A stretch of DNA of 64,000 nucleotides from NCBI RefSeq assembly GCF_900101335.1, contig NZ_FNKA01000002.1, positions 310,001 to 374,000 on the forward strand, in the 5' to 3' direction. This stretch comes from Quadrisphaera sp. DSM 44207. GTDB lineage: Bacteria > Actinomycetota > Actinomycetes > Actinomycetales > Quadrisphaeraceae. The translations under genes were made by a program, and so were the position numbers. The notes under the pieces are model-generated. The model was not told the origin of the DNA, did not search any database, and saw only the letters and a program-made list of their open reading frames with translations. How positions within the stretch are numbered: position 1 is the stretch's first letter; every line of letters starts with the position of its first letter. Shown piece after piece: positions 8,329 to 15,711 of this stretch.

Positions 8329-8641
8329 CGCTCCGTCCGGGAAGCGCACCGGGCGTCCTGCGACCGGCTCCGCGCTGTACTGATAACGGAACCGTGCACC
8401 AGAAAACCTCCACCTGGGGGTGTCAGAGAACAGCACCGACGGCCGGGGACCTATCCGAGACGCGTGCTTTCCGGTGCGAGGGAGGTGCAGAGAAGACGTC
8501 GCGGTCCGAAGGGACGAGCGCGCGGGCTGGAGAGGCGGTGAGGAAGCGGCGACGACCTGCGAGGGGAAGGAGCGGGCCGGGGTGCTCGGACGGTCGTCAG
8601 AGCTGGCGTCGTCAGAGCTGGCGTCGTCAGAGCTGGCGTCG
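8329..8641. other. Convergent intergenic region with 11-bp element and tandem repeats
   Basis: This 313-bp stretch lies between the TetR gene and the recombinase gene that ends at 8642. It contains one TGATAACGGAA element at 8381-8391 and most of the 15-bp tandem repeat. An 87-codon plus-strand reading frame starts at GTG 8396 just after the element and ends at 8657. It is Arg/Ser-rich, ends in repeated RRQSW, and resembles no family I know, so I do not call it a gene. Confidence 0.5.
8381..8391 (-). repeat. Copy 1 of the intergenic element TTCCGTTATCA
   Basis: It reads TGATAACGGAA on the plus strand, 53 bp downstream of the TetR stop codon. It is followed by CCGTGC, matching the wider consensus TGATAACGGAASC. 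It is in the same orientation as copy 2 and opposite to copy 3. Confidence 0.85.
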
Positions 8642-8653
8642 TCAGAGCTGGCG
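8594..8653 (-). repeat. 15-bp tandem repeat, 4 copies, covering the recombinase stop codon
   Basis: The unit TCGTCAGAGCTGGCG is repeated four times exactly. The first copy met on the coding (minus) strand contains the last codons and TGA stop of the recombinase gene (Arg-Gln-Leu-stop). The array therefore starts precisely where the recombinase is truncated. Confidence 0.95.
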
Positions 8654-9712
8654 GTAGCGGGCGTAGGAGCGGACCTCGTGGGTGCTCAGCCCGTGCAGCT
8701 GCGGCGCTCGGGGGTCCAGGGCGACCAGGGTGGTGGTGAAGGCCAGGCGCAGGCCGCGGGCGCTCAGGGGCAGGCCGGCGGGGCGCAGCGCGCCGGTGCG
8801 GTGGTCGGTAGAGGGGCGCACGCGCACCCACAGGGCGCTGGGCTCGCCGCCGCGCAGCGAGCTCAGGACGGTCTGGCGGGCGTCGAGCCAGGCGGTCACG
8901 GCGCGCTGGGCGGGGGAGGGCAGGGCCCAGGAGCCGCTCTGCTCGGGCACGTCGATGCTCAGGCGGCCTGCGGCGACGGCGGTGACGGGCACGGCGGCCA
9001 GGACGTCCTCGCGGGAGCCGGACAGGGCCAGCAGGTGCACGTGGGCGCAGAAGCGGCTCCACACGGCCGGCAGGACGCCGGAGGGCAGCGCGTCGGGGTC
9101 GGCCAGGGACAGCAGCTGGCGCACGCGAGGGGAGTCGGCCAGCGCGGGCCCGATCGGGGTGCCGAGCTTCAGGACCGGGCGCAGCGCCTCGAGGGTGCCG
9201 GGGGCGGCGCCGGCGTGCTGCTCGGCGTAGGCGGCCAGGGCGCGCACCGCGGAGGCGCGGGCGCGCAGCCCGGGCAGGGAGGCCGGACGCGGCCCTGAGC
9301 CGGCCGAGGCGAGCCAGTCGGCGACGAGGTCGGGGTCCAGGACGCTGCGCTCGGCCCTGCGCCCGGCCCTGCGCCAGGCCTCGTGCCCGGGGCCGCTGCG
9401 GGGTGCGCCCTGGGAGCCCTGGGCGTCGTGGCCGATGTCCTGGCCGATGTCCTGGCCGGTGTCCTGGCCGATGTCCTGGCCGGTGTCCTGGCCGGTGTCC
9501 TGGGGCTGGTCGGTGCCGGCCAGCGGTCCGGGCGCCGGGAGGAGGCCGGGCAGCTCGGGCAGCTCGGGGTCGTCCTCGCCGTGCGCGTCGAGCTCCTGGT
9601 GGTCCAGCAGCTCGCGCAGGGCCCAGGAGCGCTGGCGGCGGGTGGAGTCGGGGCCGCCGATCAAGGAGGCCAGGTACCGCTCGACCAGGGCTGCATCACC
9701 GGGCACGCTCAT
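8642..9712 (-). CDS. Tyrosine recombinase-like protein, C-terminally truncated
   Basis: A 356-residue protein. The N-terminal part (VERYLASLIGGPDSTRRQR) resembles the SAM-like core-binding domain of phage-type integrases. A 12-bp repeat then encodes a DTGQ/DIGQ linker, followed by a catalytic-domain-like region. LLALSGSREDVLAAVPVTAV aligns with the GLRxxEL box that holds the first catalytic Arg, and LSTHEVRSYARY aligns with the HxxR box. The chain ends right after HxxR, so the usual GH box and nucleophilic Tyr are absent. Family assignment rests on pattern alignment only. ATG 9712 was chosen because it lies 8 bp from a TTATCA hexamer; an earlier in-frame start at 9790 is less likely. Confidence 0.6.
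   Translation of the reverse strand: MSVPGDAALVERYLASLIGGPDSTRRQRSWALRELLDHQELDAHGEDDPELPELPGLLPAPGPLAGTDQPQDTGQDTGQDIGQDTGQDIGQDIGHDAQGSQGAPRSGPGHEAWRRAGRRAERSVLDPDLVADWLASAGSGPRPASLPGLRARASAVRALAAYAEQHAGAAPGTLEALRPVLKLGTPIGPALADSPRVRQLLSLADPDALPSGVLPAVWSRFCAHVHLLALSGSREDVLAAVPVTAVAAGRLSIDVPEQSGSWALPSPAQRAVTAWLDARQTVLSSLRGGEPSALWVRVRPSTDHRTGALRPAGLPLSARGLRLAFTTTLVALDPRAPQLHGLSTHEVRSYARYRQL
9428..9499 (-). repeat. 12-bp in-frame tandem repeat (D[TI]GQ) in the recombinase linker
   Basis: Six units of CTGGCC[G/A]..TGTC type (CTGGCCGATGTC or CTGGCCGGTGTC) encode alternating DTGQ and DIGQ. The units differ at one base only. The repeat lengthens the hinge between the two recombinase domains. Confidence 0.9.
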
Positions 9713-9719
9713 CCCCTCA

Positions 9720-9730
9720 TGATAACGGAA
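9720..9730 (-). repeat. Copy 2 of TTCCGTTATCA, 7 bp upstream of the recombinase start
   Basis: On the minus strand the order is TTCCGTTATCA, then TGAGGGG, then ATG of the recombinase. TTATCA could be its -10 hexamer in a leaderless arrangement, or the site could be the recombinase's own target. Confidence 0.85.
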
Positions 9731-9863
9731 CCATGCTGTCCAACATTTGCTCACCCCGCTCGTGCTCCCCCCACTACCACCGCCACCCACCTGGCGACGT
9801 CGATGATGGATGTAGCGCCGCGCGGGTCCTTTTGGTGGGACCGTCTGGGGAGGATCACCATGC

Positions 9864-9874
9864 TTCCGTTATCA
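9864..9874 (+). repeat. Copy 3 of TTCCGTTATCA
   Basis: This plus-strand copy is inverted relative to copies 1 and 2. Copies 1 and 3 together bracket the recombinase region (8381-9874) like short terminal inverted repeats. I see no flanking target duplication. Confidence 0.85.
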
Positions 9875-10140
9875 GTTGGGGGGTCGTGGTGGAAGGACGT
9901 CTCAGAGGTCGACCTCGAGGTGGGGGAGGAGCACGGCGCAGCCCTGCCGCGGCGGCCTGCAGACGTGCGCCAGGCGGTGTCACACCTGCGCCAGCCGACC
10001 CGCACAGCCCGCCGCGGGGGTAGCGCCCGCGCAGCGCGCGTGGTGGCGTGATCCCCACCGGTCAGGCGCACCGCCCACGACGCCGCCCGCCGCGCGGCCC
10101 GTTGGCACAGGCCCCGCGGCGGTCCTCAGCGCCCGCGACG

Positions 10141-10181
10141 CCGCACCACGCCGAGAACGACCCGCACCACGCCGAGAACGA
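10141..10181. repeat. 20-bp direct repeat upstream of the P450 gene
   Basis: The 20-bp unit beginning CCGCACCACG and ending CCGAGAACGA occurs at 10141-10160 and again, identical, at 10162-10181. It lies 48 bp before the P450 start and could be a paired operator or a simple duplication. Confidence 0.8.
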
Positions 10182-10228
10182 GCCGTACGAGCAGGGCCCG
10201 CAGGGCGCAGCCGACAGGGGAGAAGCAC

Positions 10229-11554
10229 GTGACCAACACCAGCGAGGACGTCCGAGGCACCCAGCCCGAGCACGCTGCGAGCAGCAGCGGCGAGGGCGGC
10301 GAGGAGGTCTCGGGCATCGACGCCGGCGAGCTGTTCACCCCCGCCTTCACCGCCGACCCGTACCCGACCTGGGCGCGGGTGCGCGAGTCCACGCCGGTGT
10401 GCCCGGTGCGCTCCCCGCGCTTCGACTCCTTCTTCATCACCCGCTACGACGACGCCAAGGCCGCGCTCTCCGACGCCCGCCTGAGCAAGGACCTGTACGG
10501 GCCGCGCCAGGACTACCTGAAGTTCTTCGGGCCCAACTCCGCGCTGCTGAACCAGAACATGCTCAACTCCGACCCGCCCGAGCACACCCGCCTGCGCCGC
10601 CTGGTCACCCAGGCGTTCACCCCCCGCCGGGTGGAGGCGCTGCGCCCGAAGGTCGAGCGCGTCGTCGACGACCTCATCGACGCCTTCGCGCCCACCGGGC
10701 GCGCGGAGCTGATGGAGGACTTCGCCTTCCCCCTGCCGGTGACCGTGATCAGCGACCTGCTCGGGGTGCCCGAGCAGGACCGCACGCACTTCTTCGAGGT
10801 CACCCACATCATCCGCAGCCGCGGCGGCGCCGGGCGCGGCACCGAGGAGGACCGCCTCGCCGTGCAGAACGCCCAGCAGCAGCTGGCGGACTACCTCTCG
10901 GACCTGATCGCCCGCAAGCGGGAGCAGCCGCAGGACGACCTGCTCACCGCCCTGATCGCCGCCCGCGACGAGCAGGCGCGCCTGTCCGAGCGGGAGCTGG
11001 TCTCCACCGCCTTCCTGCTGCTGTTCGCCGGGCACCAGACCACCTCGGACTTCCTCGGCAACGCCGTGGTGGCGCTGCTGACCAACCCCGAGCAGCTGGC
11101 GCTGCTGAAGGCCTCCCCGCAGCTGCTGCCGGCCGCGGTGGAGGAGCTGCTGCGCTTCGACGGCTCGGTGCCCATCGCCAGCCCCCGCATCGCCACCGAG
11201 GACGTGGAGTACGGGGGAGTGCACATCCCCGCCGGCTCCATCGTCACCGTGGCCATCAACGCGGCCAACCACGACCCGGCGCACGCGCAGGACCCCGACG
11301 TGCTGCGCCTGGACCGCGAGGACACCTCCCACATCGCTTTCGGGCACGGCATCCACTTCTGCCTGGGCATCTCCCTGGCCCGCATGGAGATCCAGGTGGC
11401 TCTGGCCGGGCTGCTGCGCCGCCTGCCCGACCTGGCCCTGGCCGTGCCCGCCGAGCAGGTGCGCCGCCTGCCCGGGGCCTCCCCGTTCCGGGGGCTGCTG
11501 GAGCTGCCGCTGCGCTTCACCCCGGTGCCCGTCGGCGCCGCAGCCAGCGCCTGA
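10229..11554 (+). CDS. Cytochrome P450 monooxygenase
   Basis: A 441-residue soluble bacterial class P450, of the CYP107/CYP105 type that oxidises natural-product scaffolds using ferredoxin electrons. Visible signatures are the I-helix FAGHQTT (about 266), the ExxR motif in EELLR (about 306) and the heme loop FGHGIHFCLG with Cys378 as proximal ligand. The C-helix sequence DPPEHTRLRRL is also present. GTG 10229 follows AGGGGAG. The N-terminal 35 residues are a Ser/Glu/Gly-rich extension. No ferredoxin or reductase gene is adjacent. The gene 56 bp downstream encodes a polyketide-cyclase-like protein, so both probably act on an aromatic polyketide-like substrate. Confidence 0.96.
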   Translation: MTNTSEDVRGTQPEHAASSSGEGGEEVSGIDAGELFTPAFTADPYPTWARVRESTPVCPVRSPRFDSFFITRYDDAKAALSDARLSKDLYGPRQDYLKFFGPNSALLNQNMLNSDPPEHTRLRRLVTQAFTPRRVEALRPKVERVVDDLIDAFAPTGRAELMEDFAFPLPVTVISDLLGVPEQDRTHFFEVTHIIRSRGGAGRGTEEDRLAVQNAQQQLADYLSDLIARKREQPQDDLLTALIAARDEQARLSERELVSTAFLLLFAGHQTTSDFLGNAVVALLTNPEQLALLKASPQLLPAAVEELLRFDGSVPIASPRIATEDVEYGGVHIPAGSIVTVAINAANHDPAHAQDPDVLRLDREDTSHIAFGHGIHFCLGISLARMEIQVALAGLLRRLPDLALAVPAEQVRRLPGASPFRGLLELPLRFTPVPVGAAASA

Positions 11555-11610
11555 GAGCCCACCCCGCACCGACCGCACCGACCGCACCGATCCCACCCAC
11601 AGGAGCAGTC

Positions 11611-12339
11611 ATGGTCTTCCGTCCGTTCCGGAACGTGATCGTCTGCCGCATGGTCCCCGGCAGCGAGGACGAGGTCGGGCCCGTCTTCGCCCACTACGAC
11701 CCGCTCACCCGCCCGCAGGACCTCGGGGTCATCGGGCGGATCCTGCTCTCCCACCACGACCTGTACCTGCACGTGATCGAGCGCAAGGAGGACCCGGCGG
11801 TCTCGGGTCAGCGTCGCGGGCTGCCCGCCTTCCAGGACATCGCCGAGCAGATCGCCCCGTACGTGACGCCGTACCCGAGCTACTGGCAGAACCCCTCGCA
11901 CTCGGTGGCCAAGCCGTTCTACTCCTGGGTCCCCGAGGGGGAGGTCTCACCCGACCGGGAGCTGACCGTGATCGTGCAGCGGATGAAGCCCGGCGCCGAG
12001 GACGACGTCGCCCGCGTCTTCGCCGACTCCGACGCCGGAGGGCTGCCCACCGAGACCGGGGTGACCGGGCGCTGGCTGTACTCGATGGAGGACGTCTTCG
12101 TGCACCTGCTGGAGCAGGACAAGGAGAAGGCCGCGGCCGTGCGGGCCAACCACGAGTCGCACCGGCCGGCGTTCGCCAAGATCATGCACGACCTGGCTCC
12201 CTACCTCAGCCCCTACCGCCCGGAGACCTGGCAGAGCCCGAGGGACTCGGTGGCCACGCCGTTCTACCGCTGGCAGGCCGAGGACTGGAACCCCGAGGAC
12301 GACGCATCCAGGACCGACGCGGCGACGACCACGGCCTGA
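11611..12339 (+). CDS. Tandem-duplicated TcmI-family polyketide cyclase-like protein
   Basis: A 242-residue protein with two homologous halves. Residues 1-112 run from FRNVIVCRMVPGSEDEV through HDLYLHVIE to VAKPFYSW. Residues 118-225 run from LTVIVQRMKPGAEDDV through EDVFVHLLE to VATPFYRW. Each half has the TcmI ferredoxin-like dimeric alpha-beta barrel pattern, including the SxAxxFYxW ending, so one chain could form the usual dimer. Known TcmI proteins fold and cyclise type II polyketides. No ketosynthase or ACP is nearby, so the substrate is unknown. ATG 11611 follows AGGAG. The intergenic gap with the P450 contains three CCGCACCGA repeats. Confidence 0.85.
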   Translation: MVFRPFRNVIVCRMVPGSEDEVGPVFAHYDPLTRPQDLGVIGRILLSHHDLYLHVIERKEDPAVSGQRRGLPAFQDIAEQIAPYVTPYPSYWQNPSHSVAKPFYSWVPEGEVSPDRELTVIVQRMKPGAEDDVARVFADSDAGGLPTETGVTGRWLYSMEDVFVHLLEQDKEKAAAVRANHESHRPAFAKIMHDLAPYLSPYRPETWQSPRDSVATPFYRWQAEDWNPEDDASRTDAATTTA

Positions 12340-12424
12340 CGCCTGACGCCCGGGGGCACGCCTTTCGGGCACGGCCTCGGGCTCCAGGCACGGCTTTCGG
12401 CACTCCAGCACGACCACGGCGCTG

Positions 12425-12469
12425 GCACGGCGCTGGTGGAGTCCGCGGCGGACTCCACCAGCGCCGTGC
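12425..12469 (+). terminator. 22-bp perfect stem terminator after the P450-cyclase pair
   Basis: The arms 12425-12446 and 12448-12469 are perfectly complementary (GCACGGCGCTGGTGGAG... against its inverse). No T-run follows, as is common for actinobacterial hairpin terminators. Confidence 0.85.
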
Positions 12470-13158
12470 TGCCTCATCCACGCGCCCTGCAGGGGAGCGG
12501 GCGCCGCACCGGGTGTGCAGCGCGGTCCGCGAAGGGCCCAGCCACCCCCGTAATGACATAACGTCGATTATCGGCGGTTGCGCTGGGGCGCCGCGGAGCC
12601 GGGACGACGTCCGCCAGCGCCGCTCCAGGTACCACCGGGTCCAGCAGCCGGCTCCGGCTCCCACCCTCGCACACGGACCACCCGCGCACCGCAGTGCGCC
12701 ACCGCAGTGCGTCACCGCCCGGCAGCGGCTGCAGCCCGCGAGACCCGTCAGCCGTGAGGCCGCCCTCGACGCTGCACGACGGCGAGGACCATGCGCCCGT
12801 GGGCGGTCGTCCGCACCACGACGAGCCGGGTGTCTCCCCGCGGCTCACCCCGTTCTCGACCCGCACCGCCGGCGCGCGAGGGCCCGCTCGGCAGTCACGC
12901 GAGCGTCCGGGACGACCTGCGGTCACCCCGAGCCGGACGGCGTTCGTCGGCTGCCGCACTCCCCCGACGCCACCCATCCATGATCACCACGCCGCCGTGT
13001 CGTCGCGGCACTCCCCTTCCCTGAAGCGATGCCGCAGCACGTCGCATCGAGGGAGGACTTCCCTCGCGCCCCCTCACCGCCATGCGCAAGGCTCCCTCGG
13101 CGTTCCACCGAGGTCGGGGACCGGCCGGAGCTCCCCCAACGAGGACGCGGGTGCACGA

Positions 13159-13194
13159 CGAGCGGGCAGTGGCCCGGAGGCCACCGCCCGCTCG
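13159..13194 (-). terminator. Hairpin downstream of the cold-shock gene
   Basis: A 16-bp stem, CGAGCGGGCAGTGGCC against GGCCACCGCCCGCTCG with one G-U-type mismatch and a CGGA loop. It lies 50 bp past the stop of the minus-strand cold-shock gene. Confidence 0.7.
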
Positions 13195-13207
13195 GGGAGG
13201 CTGAGGC

Positions 13208-13240
13208 GCTGAGGACGCGGGCGCGTCCCTGGTCCTCAGC
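13208..13240 (-). terminator. Hairpin immediately after the cold-shock stop codon
   Basis: The 9-bp arms GCTGAGGAC and GTCCTCAGC enclose a 15-nt GC-rich loop, starting 4 bp beyond the stop. It probably acts with the larger hairpin at 13159-13194 or protects the mRNA 3' end. Confidence 0.55.
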
Positions 13241-13244
13241 GGTG

Positions 13245-14144
13245 TCAGAGGGGGTCGACGGTGTCCGCCTGGGGACCCTTCTGGCCGGCGCTGGAGGTGA
13301 ACTCCACCCGCTGGCCCTCCTCCAGCGAGCGGTACCCGCCCCGGTCGTTGATGGCGGAGTAGTGCACGAACACGTCGGGGCTGCCGTCGTCGGGCTCGAT
13401 GAACCCGAACCCCTTCTCCGCGTTGAACCACTTCACCGTGCCCGAGCCGGCCGCACCGCCACCGCCACCGCCGCCACCGCCACGGGGACGGTCGTAGCCG
13501 CGGTCGTCCCCGCCGCGGTCGTAGCCACCGCGCTCGTGGCCACCGCGACCACCGCGGTCGTCGTGGCCGCGCGCCGGGGCTCCGCCGGAGACCTCCACCC
13601 GGTCCGCCTGCGGGCCCTTCTGGCCGGCGCTGGAGGTGAACTCCACCCGCTGGCCCTCCTCCAGGCTGCGGTAGCCACCACCGCCGGCGATCGCCGAGTA
13701 GTGCACGAACACGTCGGGGCTGCCGTCGTCGGGCTCGATGAACCCGAACCCCTTCTCCGCGTTGAACCACTTCACCGTGCCCGAACCGGCCGCACCGCCA
13801 CCGCCACCGCCGCCACCGCCACCGCCACGGGGACGGTCGTAGCCGCGGTCGTCCCCGCCGCGGTCGTAGCCCCGGTCGTAGCCGCGGTCCCCACCGCGGT
13901 CGAACCCGCCGCGGCCGGCGGGGCGCTGGGGAGCACCGCCGACGGTCTCGACGTGGTCGGCCTGCAGCCCCCGCTGCCCCTGGCTGGCCTGGTACTCCAC
14001 CCGCTGACCCTCGTCCAGGCTGCGGAACCCGCCCGTGTCAGCGATGGCCGAGAAGTGGACGAAGACGTCCTGCCCCCCGTCGTCGGGCTCGATGAACCCG
14101 AACCCCTTCTCCGCGTTGAACCACTTCACCGTGCCCTGAGGCAT
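13245..14144 (-). CDS. Triple cold-shock-domain protein with RGG/Gly-rich linkers
   Basis: A 299-residue protein, while bacterial Csps are usually about 67-70 residues. Three complete cold-shock domains are visible at about 1-67, 121-186 and 233-298. Each starts [19 protein letters not shown] (RNP1) and has DVFVHxSAI (RNP2). Domains 2 and 3 are nearly identical and differ clearly from domain 1, so the last duplication is recent. The linkers (about 50 residues each) are rich in RGG, GYDR, GDDR and poly-Gly, resembling eukaryotic RGG RNA-binding tails. Likely role: multivalent RNA/ssDNA binding or RNA chaperone. ATG 14144 has AGGAGCAGAAGG just upstream. The 157-bp spacer before it could hold a structured leader. 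Confidence 0.92.
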   Translation of the reverse strand: MPQGTVKWFNAEKGFGFIEPDDGGQDVFVHFSAIADTGGFRSLDEGQRVEYQASQGQRGLQADHVETVGGAPQRPAGRGGFDRGGDRGYDRGYDRGGDDRGYDRPRGGGGGGGGGGGAAGSGTVKWFNAEKGFGFIEPDDGSPDVFVHYSAIAGGGGYRSLEEGQRVEFTSSAGQKGPQADRVEVSGGAPARGHDDRGGRGGHERGGYDRGGDDRGYDRPRGGGGGGGGGAAGSGTVKWFNAEKGFGFIEPDDGSPDVFVHYSAINDRGGYRSLEEGQRVEFTSSAGQKGPQADTVDPL

Positions 14145-14301
14145 CCTTCTGCTCCTGCATCCACGACTGCTCGCAACGACTGCTCGAACGGGCGGCGCCA
14201 CGTCCCGGCCGCGGCGTCCTGCCGGCGGCCGACGACCAGTGTCCTCCTCCTGCGGGGCCGGCGTCGCCACCCGCACCTGCAGTACCCGCTCGGAGGAGCC
14301 C

Positions 14302-15138
14302 TCACGCGGGCTCGTCCCCGACGCCGCTCCCCTCGCTCCGGTCGGTCCGGTCGGTCCAGTCGCGGTAGACGTGCTCGCGCAGCTGCGCGAGGTAGGGGAA
14401 GCGGTCGCGGACCGCGGCGACCTCCTGCCCGCTGACGTCCGCCACGAGCAGCTCCTCGCCGTGCCCGGCCCTGGCCAGGGCTGAACCGTCCGGCCCCAGC
14501 GCGACGCTGCCGCCGCAGAAGAGCAGCCCGTCGGCGCGCAGGCCGGCGGCGTGGTTGGCGTACAGCAGCGCCATCCCGTTCTCCAGCGCCCGGGCGGGCA
14601 GCAGCACCTGCGCGACCGCCGGCTCCTCGATCGCGGTCGGCACGCACAGGACGTCGACGCCGGCCAGCCCGGCGGCCCGGGCGGTCTCGGGGAACTCCAC
14701 GTCGAAGCAGACCGCCACGCCCACCCGCAGCCCGCCGAGGCGCACGACCAGGGGCGCCGCGGCGCCGGGCGCGAACGCCCCCCGCTCCCCCGGCCCCCAC
14801 AGGTGCACCTTGCGGTAGCGCCCGAGCAGGCGCCCTGACCCGTCGCACACCGCCGCCGTGATCGCTCCGTCCCACGGCTCGGACCACACCTGGGCGACCC
14901 CGGTGCGGGCGGCGGTGGCGCGCACGGCGGCCTCCACGTGCTCCCCGCCCGCGCCGGCGTCCATCGCGTACCCGGTGGCGAACAGCTCCGGGGAGACCAG
15001 CACCTGCGCTCCCCGCTGCGCGGCCGCGGCGGCCGCGGCGTCCAGCCGCTGCAGGTTCGCCTCCACCTGCCCGGGTGCGCCCGCGGCCTGCCAGAGCGCC
15101 ACCCGCAGGCGGGCGGCGGGGTCCGGCGGCGCGAGCAC
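14302..15138 (-). CDS. Carbon-nitrogen hydrolase (nitrilase superfamily)
   Basis: A 278-residue amidase-type hydrolase acting on non-peptide C-N bonds. The catalytic triad is in order: Glu51 in [10 protein letters not shown], Lys110 in RYRKVHLW and Cys144 in [12 protein letters not shown] final conserved block ([16 protein letters not shown]) supports the family. GTG 15138 was chosen because it lies 10 bp after the MerR stop; longer frames would run through the MerR gene. Co-transcription with merR is likely. The C-terminus is followed closely by the cold-shock gene's leader. Substrate is unknown; omega-amidase or N-carbamoyl amide hydrolysis are possibilities. Confidence 0.9.
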   Translation of the reverse strand: MLAPPDPAARLRVALWQAAGAPGQVEANLQRLDAAAAAAAQRGAQVLVSPELFATGYAMDAGAGGEHVEAAVRATAARTGVAQVWSEPWDGAITAAVCDGSGRLLGRYRKVHLWGPGERGAFAPGAAAPLVVRLGGLRVGVAVCFDVEFPETARAAGLAGVDVLCVPTAIEEPAVAQVLLPARALENGMALLYANHAAGLRADGLLFCGGSVALGPDGSALARAGHGEELLVADVSGQEVAAVRDRFPYLAQLREHVYRDWTDRTDRSEGSGVGDEPA

Positions 15139-15148
15139 GGCGCCGATC

Positions 15149-15556
15149 CTAGGAAGCGCCAGCCGTCGGCGCGGGGCAGCCCTGCTCCACGGGGCAGGGC
15201 TGCGCTGTGCCGCCGCCGGTGCCACCGGCGGCGGCGATCACGGCGTCGAGGCGGTCGCGGGTGGCGGCCAGGTCGTGCACCTGCGCGTCGATGCGCTCGC
15301 GCTCCGCCGCCAGGCGCTGCAGCATCTGCGGGGTGGCCGCACCGGTGTGCACGCACGGCAGCAGCCCCGCGAGGACCCGACTGCTCAGCCCCGCCCCGTA
15401 CAGGGCCTGGATCCAGCGCACCCGGTCCACGGCGTCCTGGGGATAGCGGCGCTGTCCGCCCGCGCTGCGCTCGGAGGCGAGCAGGCCCTGCTCCTCGTAG
15501 TACCGCAGCGCCCGGGGACTGACTCCCGCCGCCGCCGCGACCTCGCCGATGCGCAC
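15149..15556 (-). CDS. MerR-family transcriptional regulator
   Basis: A 135-residue regulator. The winged HTH is [39 protein letters not shown] dimerisation helix follows (about 80-112), and the tail holds two cysteines (CPVEQGC, spaced by six residues) that could bind a metal or sense redox state. The gene is divergent from an SDR reductase, and the shared spacer holds a promoter with an over-long spacer and a dyad, the arrangement MerR proteins untwist. The regulated target is therefore likely the SDR and the operon merR-nitrilase itself. Confidence 0.93.
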   Translation of the reverse strand: MRIGEVAAAAGVSPRALRYYEEQGLLASERSAGGQRRYPQDAVDRVRWIQALYGAGLSSRVLAGLLPCVHTGAATPQMLQRLAAERERIDAQVHDLAATRDRLDAVIAAAGGTGGGTAQPCPVEQGCPAPTAGAS

Positions 15557-15612
15557 CGCGCCCTCCCCGCACCCGATCGGACCCGATCGAACCCGTCCGC
15601 CGCAGGTCCGCT

Positions 15613-15645
15613 CTTGACCTTCACGTCAACGTCAAGTCTTAGCGT
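15613..15645 (+). promoter_or_regulatory. MerR-type promoter/operator of the SDR gene
   Basis: TTGACC at 15614-15619 and TAGCGT at 15640-15645 are separated by 20 bp, longer than the usual 17. A dyad occupies the spacer region (CTTGAC... ...GTCAAG, 15613-15636, with an inner ACGT core). This is the hallmark of promoters activated by DNA distortion by MerR proteins, and merR is divergent. Confidence 0.75.
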
Positions 15646-15711
15646 AGCGGATGCCCCGGCCTCCCGAGCCCGCCCCGCGGCTCACCGGCCCCCTCCCAGA
15701 GGAGCACTCCC

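Larger units (their letters stand above)
9713..10228. other. Divergent intergenic region, recombinase / P450
   Basis: This 516-bp region holds no convincing gene. It contains two inverted copies of the 11-bp element (9720 and 9864), the perfect 12-bp palindrome GAGGTCGACCTC at 9905-9916, an 11-bp palindrome GGTGTCACACC at 9976-9986, and a 20-bp direct repeat at 10141-10160 and 10162-10181. These are candidate regulatory sites for the P450-cyclase pair. Confidence 0.5.
12340..13244. other. Gene-free 905-bp region between cyclase and cold-shock genes
   Basis: It begins with a strong terminator hairpin (12425-12469). Next comes an AT-rich patch at about 12550-12578 (GTAATGACATAACG, then GATTATCGG). 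GC-rich sequence follows with several small hairpins (for example CGAGGGA/TCCCTCG near 13050 and CCTCGG/CCGAGG near 13097), and then two hairpins serving the cold-shock gene. Long open frames exist on both strands, but none resembles a known family. The AT-rich patch could be a promoter for an unrecognised small RNA. Confidence 0.5.

Noticed and set aside
8594-8653. Fifteen-bp repeats considered as CRISPR or integron attachment repeats
   Set aside because: They are directly adjacent without spacers and have no imperfect palindrome typical of attC sites.
8396-8657. An 87-codon frame starting at GTG right after the 11-bp element
   Set aside because: It is Arg-rich, ends in slippage repeats, resembles no family, and overlaps the convergent recombinase end.
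8381-9874. Complete insertion sequence with terminal inverted repeats
   Set aside because: The end repeats are only about 11-14 bp, no target duplication is visible, and the protein is not a DDE transposase. Kept as a finding, not annotated as an IS.
9864-9874. TTCCGTTATCA as an ordinary -10/-35 promoter for the P450 gene
   Set aside because: It is 350 bp from the P450 start and no TTGACA-like -35 is found at the usual distance in any copy; the promoter idea remains only one of several.
12474-12977. A 167-codon minus-strand frame in the gene-free region
   Set aside because: No recognisable domain or SD, and its composition matches random high-GC sequence.
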